Shown in pieces: positions 1 to 5,479 of a stretch of DNA of 5,479 bases. Under the pieces are notes generated by a model, which was given only the letters and a program-made list of their open reading frames with translations, did no database searches and was not told where the DNA came from. The stretch spans positions 1 through 5,479 of the forward strand of contig JAPSKJ010000170.1 of assembly GCA_031177735.1 (NCBI GenBank). Reading direction: 5' to 3'. Both the position numbers and the translations under genes were made by a program. The number at the start of each line of letters is the position of its first letter. Within the stretch, counting starts at the first letter, position 1. The DNA comes from Nocardioides sp. Its GTDB lineage: Bacteria > Actinomycetota > Actinomycetes > Propionibacteriales > Nocardioidaceae.

Positions 1-1272
1 GAGGCCGCCGGACTCGTCCTGGAACTCCGGCGTGAGCATCTCGAACGCGGCCCGCGGGTCGGAGACCACCGTGGCCAGGTAGGTCTCGACGAACTCCTGC
101 ATCCCCTCGGCCGTCGGCCCCGCCGCGTCGCTCGCGCTCGAGGACGGCTCCCCGCCCGAAGGCTCCGCGGCCGGCGCGGAGGCCTGCGGCGACGCCCCGT
201 CGGCGGTGGGCGAGTCCTGCTCGGGTGAGGACAGCGAGCGTCCCAGCAGCCACGCGCCCAGCACGAGGACGAGGAGCAGCACTGCCAGCGCGGCAGCGGG
301 CCACAGCCACCGTCGCGGGCGGCCGGGCTCGGGCGCGATGTCGGGGACAGGCGGGACCGCGGGCGCGACCGGCGGCGCCGCGGCCGGCGCGCCGGCAGTC
401 GGAGCACCGGGCCCGGCGGCCGCCGGCGGTGGAAGCGGCGGCAGCGGCATCGCGCGGGTCGGCTCGACCCGCTGGCTGTCGAGGAACGCGCACACCTGGG
501 CGGCCGTCCACCGCTGTACGGGGTCGTGGGTCATCGTGGCGGCGAGCACCGTGTCGAGCGGACCGACGTCGGCGAGCCGCGGCGGGGGCGAGCTGATGAT
601 GCGGGACAGCCCGGCCACGACGTTCTCGCCGAGCTCGTAGGGTGGCCGTCCGGTGAGCGCCTGGTAGAGCGTGGCGCCCAGTGACCACAGGTCGCTGGCA
701 GGCGTCGCGGAGCCGCCGGCGGCGACCTCCGGAGCCAGGTAGTGGGGCGAACCGGTCAGGAGGCCGGTCTGGGTCAGCGCGGCGTCGCTGACGCCCCGGG
801 CGATCCCGAAGTCGGTGAGCTTGGTGGTGCCGTCGGGAGTGACGATGAGGTTCGACGGCTTCACGTCGCGGTGCACGACACCGGACTCGTGCGCCACGCG
901 GAGCGCCTCGGCGGCCTGTCGGATGATGTCGGCGGCCTCGTCGGCCGGGAGTCCGCCGCGGTCGGCGGCGAGCCGGGAGAGGGTGACGCCCTCGACGTAC
1001 TCCATCACCAGCCAGACCGCGTCGCCGTCGACCGCGAGGTCGTAGACGGCCACCACGTTGGGGTGCCACATCCGGGCGGCCAGCCGGGCCTCCCGCTCGG
1101 CGCGCTCCATGTCCGGCCCCTGCCGTCCCGGGAACAGCCCGACCTGCTTGACCGCGACCTCCCGGCCGAGGACGTCGTCGTGGGCCAACCAGACCGCCCC
1201 CATGCCGCCACGGCCGACCTCGCGGATCAGCGTGTAACGGTCAGCGACGGTGCCCGACCCCTGCATGACCAT
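1..1272 (-). CDS. PknB-type membrane Ser/Thr protein kinase, 3' end cut by window edge
   Basis: Eukaryotic-like (Hanks-type) receptor kinase that phosphorylates Ser/Thr on proteins; 424 codons are visible and the frame is still open at base 1. The kinase domain spans about residues 13-263: Gly-rich loop GRGGMGAV (20-27), ATP-anchoring Lys42 in VAVK, catalytic HRDVKPSN (134-141, Asp136), DFG (154-156), an activation loop with candidate phospho-sites Thr167, Thr169 and Thr173, and APE (180-182). A Pro/Ala-rich linker (about 275-320) leads to one hydrophobic helix (about 322-343, flanked by Arg) and an outside Ser/Glu/Pro-rich stretch. From about residue 391 a sensor-like segment begins, with LTPEF at 413-417; this resembles the start of the NTF2/SnoaL-like domains seen on other actinobacterial kinases, a tentative reading. 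It lies 30 nt downstream of the acyltransferase gene. ATG at 1272 has GGCAGG 8 nt upstream; an in-frame ATG at 1266, with GGGGG 7 nt upstream, is equally possible. Its substrates are unknown. Confidence 0.95.
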   Translation of the reverse strand, partial: MVMQGSGTVADRYTLIREVGRGGMGAVWLAHDDVLGREVAVKQVGLFPGRQGPDMERAEREARLAARMWHPNVVAVYDLAVDGDAVWLVMEYVEGVTLSRLAADRGGLPADEAADIIRQAAEALRVAHESGVVHRDVKPSNLIVTPDGTTKLTDFGIARGVSDAALTQTGLLTGSPHYLAPEVAAGGSATPASDLWSLGATLYQALTGRPPYELGENVVAGLSRIISSPPPRLADVGPLDTVLAATMTHDPVQRWTAAQVCAFLDSQRVEPTRAMPLPPLPPPAAAGPGAPTAGAPAAAPPVAPAVPPVPDIAPEPGRPRRWLWPAAALAVLLLVLVLGAWLLGRSLSSPEQDSPTADGASPQASAPAAEPSGGEPSSSASDAAGPTAEGMQEFVETYLATVVSDPRAAFEMLTPEFQDESGGL

Positions 1273-1302
1273 GCCCCCAGCCTGCCAAAGCCCAGGTCGC
1301 CC

Positions 1303-2718
1303 TCAGCGGGCGGCCTTCTCCAGGTCGGTCAGCTCGTCGGCGAGGTCGCCGAGCAACCGCTGCAGGTGCGGGACCGTGCGGCGGCAGCCGGTCAACCCGA
1401 ACCCGAGCTGGTCGTCGTAGGAGGTGCAGGTGATGTTGAGGCCCTGCCCGTGGAACGGGATCGAGACGGGATACATCCCGACCATCTCCGCGCCGTTGAG
1501 GTACATCCGCCGGCGCGGGCCCGGCACGTTGCTGATGGTGACGTTGAACGGCAGCCGGAACGGCCCGTGGACCAGCGTGGTCAGCAGGATCGGCGACACC
1601 CCGAGCCCGGACATCGCCAGCACCTGCGCCGGTGTCATCACGCTCAGCGCCTGCTTGGCGTCGGTCATCGACGCCGAGATCCGGGCCAGCCGCTCGGTCG
1701 GGTCGTCGACCTCGGTCGCCAGCTGCACCATCACCGACCCGATCGCGTTGCCGCCCTCGCGCCGGCCCGATCCGCTGGTGTGCAGGCTGACCGGGCACAT
1801 CGCCACCAGCGGCTCGCTCGGCAGCGCGCCCAGGTCGAGCAGGTAGCGACGCAGGGCACCGCCGCACATGGCGAGCACGACGTCGTTGATGGTCGTGCCG
1901 GTCGCCGTGCTCACCTGACGGATCCGGTCGAGGGCGAAGTCGTCGGCGGCGAAGCGGCGGGCCGCGCTGATCCGCCGGTTGAGCACGCTGTCCGGCGCGC
2001 GGAGGCTGATCGGCCCCGCCTGCCCGCGCACGCTCCTGGTCAGCGTGCGCGCCAGCACGGCCGGGAGCCGCGCCACGTCACTGGCGACGACACCGGCCAG
2101 GTCACCGGCGACGTCACCGGCCGCGTCGAGCGCCTGCCGGGCGGCGCCCAGGGGCGTCGGCCGCTCCGGCGCCGGGGTGGGCTCCGGTGCCGGCCGCTGC
2201 GGCCGCGCCGCCCACGGCGGCAGCATGCCGCGCTCGTCCGGGTCCGGCGAGAGCACCCGGTGCAGCAGCCGCATCGCCGAGACGCCGTCGATGAGCGAGT
2301 GGTGGACCTTGGTGTAGAGCGCGACACGTCCGTCGGCGAGCCCCTCGATCACGTGGCACTCCCACATCGGCCGGTCGGAGGCGAGCCGGGTGCCGTGCAG
2401 CTGGGAGACGAGCTCGAGCAGCTCGCGGATCCGCCCCGGCCCGGGCAGCGCGCTGCGCCGCACGTGGTAGTCCACGTCGAGCTCGTCGTCCTGCCGCCAC
2501 ACCCACAGACCGGCGCTGGCCAGCCGCCGCTGCGGGTAGCGCCGGAACAGCGGCGCCACCTCCGGCACGTCGCGCAGCTGCTCGTAGAGCTCCCGGCCGA
2601 AGTCCGGTCCGGCGCCGGTCGGTGGCTCGAAGAGCTGCAGCGCGCCGACGTGCATCGGCGTGCTGCGGCTGTCGGCGAGCAGGAAGGCGAGGGAGTTGGG
2701 GTCGACGGGGGTGGCCAT
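1303..2718 (-). CDS. WS/DGAT: wax ester synthase / acyl-CoA:diacylglycerol acyltransferase
   Basis: This 471-residue protein is a normal-length member of the bacterial WS/DGAT family (mycobacterial Tgs type). The family moves an acyl group from acyl-CoA to diacylglycerol or a fatty alcohol, giving triacylglycerol or wax ester for lipid bodies at the membrane. The active-site motif HHxxxDG is intact as HHSLIDG (139-145). Other family marks are PMHVG near the N-terminus (21-25), RPMWE (116-120, the usual PLW variant), NDVVLA (278-283) and SNVPGP (396-401). The N-terminal acyltransferase half is followed by a Pro-rich, repeat-containing hinge (about 167-220) and the C-terminal DUF1298-type half. 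ATG at 2718 puts PMHVG at the usual distance from the N-terminus, although no clear Shine-Dalgarno precedes it; an in-frame GTG at 2760 would add 14 residues. It follows the GH13 gene by 38 nt and precedes the kinase by 30 nt. Triacylglycerol versus wax ester preference cannot be read from sequence. Confidence 0.95.
   Translation of the reverse strand: MATPVDPNSLAFLLADSRSTPMHVGALQLFEPPTGAGPDFGRELYEQLRDVPEVAPLFRRYPQRRLASAGLWVWRQDDELDVDYHVRRSALPGPGRIRELLELVSQLHGTRLASDRPMWECHVIEGLADGRVALYTKVHHSLIDGVSAMRLLHRVLSPDPDERGMLPPWAARPQRPAPEPTPAPERPTPLGAARQALDAAGDVAGDLAGVVASDVARLPAVLARTLTRSVRGQAGPISLRAPDSVLNRRISAARRFAADDFALDRIRQVSTATGTTINDVVLAMCGGALRRYLLDLGALPSEPLVAMCPVSLHTSGSGRREGGNAIGSVMVQLATEVDDPTERLARISASMTDAKQALSVMTPAQVLAMSGLGVSPILLTTLVHGPFRLPFNVTISNVPGPRRRMYLNGAEMVGMYPVSIPFHGQGLNITCTSYDDQLGFGLTGCRRTVPHLQRLLGDLADELTDLEKAAR
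2071..2122 (-). repeat. 12-bp imperfect tandem repeat, about four copies, inside the WS/DGAT gene
   Basis: Four consecutive 12-mers on the plus strand, at 2075-2086, 2087-2098, 2099-2110 and 2111-2122, follow the pattern A(C/G)G(T/A)CAC(C/T)GGC(C/G). On the coding strand they give the four-residue periodicity GDVA, GDLA, GVVA, SDVA at residues 201-216. The repeat lies in the hinge between the two halves of the acyltransferase and keeps the reading frame, so a change in copy number would alter hinge length without breaking the protein. Confidence 0.75.
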
Positions 2719-2756
2719 TCGTGCATCGTCGCGTGAGCGGCGCCACAGCGGAAGGG

Positions 2757-4439
2757 TCACGACCGTGGCGCACCGCTCGGGCGCACCCGCAGCCAGCGAT
2801 GGCCGTAGCCGTCGAGGGTCAGCGAGACGGCGTCGTCGGCGCCGATCTCGAACGTCTCGTGGCTGAACAGGTCCTCCAGCACCGGCGGCCCACCGTCGAG
2901 GTCGTCGGGTTGCATGGTCAGCTCGGTGACCACGGGCTCGCCGCCGAGGTTGTGCACGGCGATGACCGAGGAGCCCTGCCAGCGGCACCGGTGCGCGAGC
3001 ACCTGTCTGTGCTGCTGGGGAAGCACCATGAACTCGCCCCAGCCCAGCTCCGGGCACTCGCGGTAGGTCTGGATCAGCTCGCGCATGAAGCTCCACAGCG
3101 AGCCGGGATCGTGCTTCTGGGTGGCCACGTTGATGTTGTCCGGGCCATAGCCTCCGGGGACGGGACGCTGGATCAGCCGGCGGGGCGGTGCGGAGGAGAA
3201 GCCGCCGCCCGGGCCGGCGTGCCACTGCATCGGCGTCCGCACGGCCGCCCGGCCCTCCGCCTCGAGGTCCTCGCCCATGCCGATCTCCTCGCCGTAGTAG
3301 AGCGTCGGCGTGCCGGGCAGGCTGAAGAGCAGGCTGTAGACCATCCGGATCCGGCGGGGATCCCCGCCGAGCATGGGAGGGAGACGGCGCTTGAGGCCGC
3401 GGCCGTAGAGCTGCATCGACGGTTCGGGTCCAAAGGCGGCGAAGACCTCTTGCCGCTCGCTCTCGCTCAGCTTGTCGAGGGTGAGCTCGTCGTGGTTGCG
3501 CACGAACGTGGCCCACTGGCAGTCGGGGTGCACCCGCGGCCGCTGGGTGAGCGCCTTGGCGACGGGGCGGGCGTCTCCCCGGGCGAGCGAGAGGTAGAGC
3601 GCCTGCATCCCGATGAAGTCGAACATCATCGTCAGCTCGTCGCCCGCGTCGCCGCCGAAGTAGGCACGCTGGTCCTTGTGCGGCAGGTTGACCTCACCGA
3701 GCAGGATCGCGTCACCGCGCCGCCTGCCGAGGAAGGATCGCAGCGACCTCAGGTAGTCGTGCGGGTCGCCCTTCTGCTCCGCCCCGGTCGTGTCGACGTC
3801 GGCGATGAGGAACGGCACGGCGTCGACCCGGAAGCCCGACAGGCCCAGCTGGAGCCAGAAGCCGACCGATTTGGCGATGTGGTCGCGCACGGCCGGGTTG
3901 GCGACGTTGAGGTCGGGCTGGTGGGAGTAGAAGTGGTGGAGGTACCACTCCTCGGTGCGCTCGTCGAAGGACCAGATCGACTGCTCCTTGTCCGGGAAGA
4001 CCACCTGGTCCGTGGTGTCCGGTGGCGGCTCGGATCGCCACACGTAGTAGTCGCGGTAGGGGTTGTCCTTGCTGCGCCGCGCCGCCTTGAACCACGGGTG
4101 CTGGTCGGAGGTGTGGTTGACGACCAGATCGGCGATCACCCGGATGCCGCGGTCCCCGGCGGTGCGGAGCAGCTCGACCAGGTCGCCGTGGGTGCCCAGC
4201 CGGCTGTCGACACCGAACAGGTCGGTGACGTCGTAGCCGTCGTCGCGATCGGGGGTGGGGTAGAACGGCATCAGCCACAGGCAGGTGACGCCGAGCTCCG
4301 CGAGGTAGTCCATCTTCTGGGTCAGACCGGCGAGGTCGCCGATGCCGTCGCCGTCGGCGTCGTAGAAGGTCTCGATGTCGACGCAGTAGATGACGGCGTT
4401 CTTCCACCACAGGTCACCGGTGCTGACCAGGCCGGTCAC
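2757..4439 (-). CDS. GH13 alpha-amylase-family enzyme, trehalose synthase (TreS)-like
   Basis: Cytoplasmic 560-residue glycoside hydrolase family 13 enzyme with no signal peptide. It most resembles trehalose synthase, which interconverts maltose and trehalose, but a related glucosidase or transglucosidase is possible. The retaining catalytic triad is complete: nucleophile Asp206 in GFRVDAVPF, acid/base Glu249 in LLGEVN, and transition-state Asp317 in RNHDELTLD. Also visible are a calcium-loop motif DADGDGIGD (27-35), region I DLVVNHTSD (104-112), HHFYSHQPDLN (168-178) and VRTPMQW (400-406). The C-terminal beta domain (about 465-560) ends the protein and there is no fused maltokinase. Compared with TreS as I remember it, the loop between GMG (387-389) and VRTPMQW lacks the usual GDR element and the acid/base motif reads GEVN instead of AEAN, so TreS activity is not certain. 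The GTG start overlaps the oxidoreductase stop as GTGA and has AGGAG 6 nt upstream, implying coupled translation. NCBI-style naming would probably be 'alpha-amylase family protein'. Confidence 0.93.
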   Translation of the reverse strand: MTGLVSTGDLWWKNAVIYCVDIETFYDADGDGIGDLAGLTQKMDYLAELGVTCLWLMPFYPTPDRDDGYDVTDLFGVDSRLGTHGDLVELLRTAGDRGIRVIADLVVNHTSDQHPWFKAARRSKDNPYRDYYVWRSEPPPDTTDQVVFPDKEQSIWSFDERTEEWYLHHFYSHQPDLNVANPAVRDHIAKSVGFWLQLGLSGFRVDAVPFLIADVDTTGAEQKGDPHDYLRSLRSFLGRRRGDAILLGEVNLPHKDQRAYFGGDAGDELTMMFDFIGMQALYLSLARGDARPVAKALTQRPRVHPDCQWATFVRNHDELTLDKLSESERQEVFAAFGPEPSMQLYGRGLKRRLPPMLGGDPRRIRMVYSLLFSLPGTPTLYYGEEIGMGEDLEAEGRAAVRTPMQWHAGPGGGFSSAPPRRLIQRPVPGGYGPDNINVATQKHDPGSLWSFMRELIQTYRECPELGWGEFMVLPQQHRQVLAHRCRWQGSSVIAVHNLGGEPVVTELTMQPDDLDGGPPVLEDLFSHETFEIGADDAVSLTLDGYGHRWLRVRPSGAPRS

Positions 4440-5401
4440 GACCCGCTCCTGAGCTGGGGGAGCACGTGCTCGCCGAAGGCGTCGAGGAAGCGCTCCTGCG
4501 ACTGCCCCACGTGGTGGAGGTAGATCTCGTCGAAGCCCAGCTCCGCGTAGCTCGCGAGCCGGTCGCGGTGCCAGCCGAGGTCGGCGGAGACGTCGACGAC
4601 CTGCCGGACCTTCTCGATCGTCACGGTCTCGGCGATCACGTCGAAGCCGTCGCTGCTGTCGACGTCCCAGCAGATCGGCTCGGGGAAGACGTTGCTGCGC
4701 CACTGGTCGTGGGCGATCGCCGCGGCCTCCTCCTCCGTCGGTGCCCACGACAGGTGCACCTGGAGCGCCAGTGGACCGGTGCCACCGGCGTCGCGGTGGG
4801 CCTCGATCATCCGCCTCAGCTGCTCGTGCGGTTGGTTGACGGTGACCATGCCGTCGGACCAGCGGGCGACTCGGGCGGCACTGTCCAGCGAGACGGCCGG
4901 GCCGACGAGACGGGGGAGCGGGTCGGGGACCTCCCACAGCCGGGCACGGTCCACGGTGACCAGGCCGTCGTGGCTGACCTCCTCCCCGCGGAGCATCCGG
5001 CGGATCACGTCGACGCACTCCTCGAGCCGCTGGGTGCGGATCTCCTTGCGCGGCCAGACGTCGCCGGTGATGTGCTCGTTGCTGGCCTCACCGCTGCCCA
5101 GCGCGGTCCAGAAGCGGCCGGGGAACATCGAGGCCAGGGTGGCGATCGCCTGGGCGAGCACCGCCGGGTGGTAGCGCTGGCCAGGGGCGCTGACCACTCC
5201 GAAGGTCAGGTCGGTGGTGGCCAGCGCGGCGCCGAGCCATGACCAGGCGTAGCCCGAGTGCCCCTGGCGGCGGCTCCAGGGGGAGAAGTGGTCGGAGCAC
5301 ATGGCGGCCTGGAAGCCGGCCTGCTCCGCACGGCGTACGTCGGCCAGCAGCTGTGCCGGCGCGATCTGCTCGTGGCTGGCGTGGAAGCCGTAGCGGGTCA
5401 T
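4436..5401 (-). CDS. Luciferase-like (LLM class) flavin/F420-type oxidoreductase
   Basis: This 321-residue TIM-barrel protein of the bacterial luciferase-like superfamily uses FMN or F420; the substrate is unknown. The start MTRYGFHASHEQ, SDHFSPW (36-42), APGQRYHPA (72-80), FPGRFW (93-98), GSGEASNEH (102-110) and the C-terminal YLHHVGQ (294-300) resemble the F420-dependent glucose-6-phosphate dehydrogenase branch. From memory they fit best the subgroup described as non-F420, FMN-dependent (TIGR03885); the cofactor cannot be settled from the sequence. ATG at 5401 starts right at the conserved N-terminus. An in-frame GTG at 5464 would add 21 unconserved residues and is not preferred, even though no clear Shine-Dalgarno precedes 5401. 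It is the first visible gene of the cluster, and its TGA overlaps the GTG of the TreS-like gene, suggesting the two products are needed together. No signal peptide or membrane segment is seen, so it should be cytoplasmic. Confidence 0.92.
   Translation of the reverse strand: MTRYGFHASHEQIAPAQLLADVRRAEQAGFQAAMCSDHFSPWSRRQGHSGYAWSWLGAALATTDLTFGVVSAPGQRYHPAVLAQAIATLASMFPGRFWTALGSGEASNEHITGDVWPRKEIRTQRLEECVDVIRRMLRGEEVSHDGLVTVDRARLWEVPDPLPRLVGPAVSLDSAARVARWSDGMVTVNQPHEQLRRMIEAHRDAGGTGPLALQVHLSWAPTEEEAAAIAHDQWRSNVFPEPICWDVDSSDGFDVIAETVTIEKVRQVVDVSADLGWHRDRLASYAELGFDEIYLHHVGQSQERFLDAFGEHVLPQLRSGS
4446..4450 (-). promoter_or_regulatory. Shine-Dalgarno AGGAG for the TreS-like gene
   Basis: The minus strand reads AGGAG six bases before the GTG at 4439. 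The site lies inside the last codons of the oxidoreductase gene. With the four-base GTGA overlap it fixes the start of the GH13 gene and rules out the longer in-frame extension through the oxidoreductase region. Confidence 0.8.
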
Positions 5402-5479
5402 GCGGGGCGGGTACCCGGTTCGCGCCCCCGGACACGAGCCACCGGCTCCGTCGCGCCGGGCCACGGCGCTGTGCGGCCC
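5402..5479 (-). promoter_or_regulatory. Upstream region of the oxidoreductase gene with a 10-bp palindrome
   Basis: This 78-nt stretch runs from the start codon to the window edge and should hold the leader, and perhaps the promoter, of the cluster. The perfect palindrome CGGGTACCCG (5408-5417) sits 6 nt before the ATG, where a bound repressor would block initiation. No convincing -10/-35 pair or Shine-Dalgarno is visible. Palindromes of this length are common by chance in GC-rich DNA, so the regulatory role is only a possibility. Confidence 0.25.

Larger units (their letters stand above)
1..5401 (-). other. Putative four-gene transcription unit (oxidoreductase, GH13, WS/DGAT, kinase)
   Basis: All four genes run in the same direction, with spacings of -4, 38 and 30 nt. 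I see no strong hairpin followed by a T-run in either gap: 1273-1302 offers only a four-base-pair CCTG/CAGG stem and 2719-2756 no stable stem. The first pair is almost certainly co-transcribed. Inclusion of the acyltransferase and kinase rests on spacing alone, and the kinase could have its own promoter inside the acyltransferase gene. Confidence 0.6.

Noticed and set aside
1273..1302. Possible terminator hairpin between acyltransferase and kinase (CCTG...CAGG)
   Set aside because: Only a four-base-pair stem with no following T-run; too weak to call.
742..2736. A 664-codon open frame on the plus strand, antisense to the kinase and acyltransferase genes
   Set aside because: It spans two clearly recognisable genes and the gap between them, and its translation is low-complexity (rich in His, Arg, Gly, Val, Pro) with no known motif. 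Long antisense frames are expected in GC-rich DNA.
2719..3516. N-terminal extension of the acyltransferase frame into the GH13 gene
   Set aside because: The extension lies wholly opposite a better-supported reading frame with catalytic motifs, and WS/DGAT proteins begin near the PMHVG motif, as the ATG at 2718 gives.
2622..4523. A 633-codon open frame on the plus strand, antisense to the TreS-like gene
   Set aside because: It mirrors the GH13 coding sequence, extends into both neighbouring genes, and its protein is a compositionally biased shadow without family motifs.
4899..4929. Four G-runs on the plus strand, a possible G-quadruplex
   Set aside because: One loop is about ten bases long and the runs lie within ordinary codons of the oxidoreductase gene; G-runs like this are expected at this GC content.
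4440..5018. N-terminal extension of the GH13 frame into the oxidoreductase gene
   Set aside because: The extra residues are Arg/Pro-rich noise, whereas GTG at 4439 has a proper Shine-Dalgarno and places WWKNAVIY at the usual start of TreS-like proteins.

Overview
The window is GC-rich (very strong G/C preference at third codon positions) and carries four genes, all on the minus strand and packed head to tail. Base composition, the mycobacterial-type WS/DGAT acyltransferase and the membrane-anchored Ser/Thr kinase point to a high-GC actinobacterium. A Nocardioides-like member of the Propionibacteriales is my guess from gene style, not something the sequence proves.

In transcription order (right to left): (1) a luciferase-like, flavin/F420-type oxidoreductase at 5401-4436; (2) a GH13 alpha-amylase-superfamily enzyme closest to trehalose synthase (TreS) at 4439-2757, whose GTG start overlaps the previous stop by four bases (GTGA) and has a good Shine-Dalgarno; (3) a wax ester synthase/diacylglycerol acyltransferase (WS/DGAT) at 2718-1303, 38 nt downstream; (4) a PknB-type Ser/Thr protein kinase starting at 1272, 30 nt further on, with kinase domain, Pro/Ala linker, one transmembrane helix and the beginning of an outside sensor domain, cut by the left edge of the window. 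Only 78 nt lie upstream of the first gene and no intergenic gap exceeds 38 nt, so there is no long gene-free stretch. I found no convincing internal promoter or terminator, and the four genes may be one transcription unit.

The gene content suggests a carbon-storage or stress theme: an alpha-glucan/trehalose-type enzyme and a triacylglycerol/wax ester enzyme side by side, with a redox enzyme of unknown substrate translationally linked to the sugar enzyme and a receptor-like kinase downstream. The functional link is inference from gene order. Each gene belongs to a known family. The points most worth checking are the oxidoreductase-GH13 pairing, the altered substrate loop of the TreS-like enzyme, the kinase at the end of the cluster, and a 12-bp tandem repeat in the hinge of the acyltransferase. 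Several long plus-strand reading frames are shadows of these genes. I saw no mobile element, RNA gene or CRISPR array.
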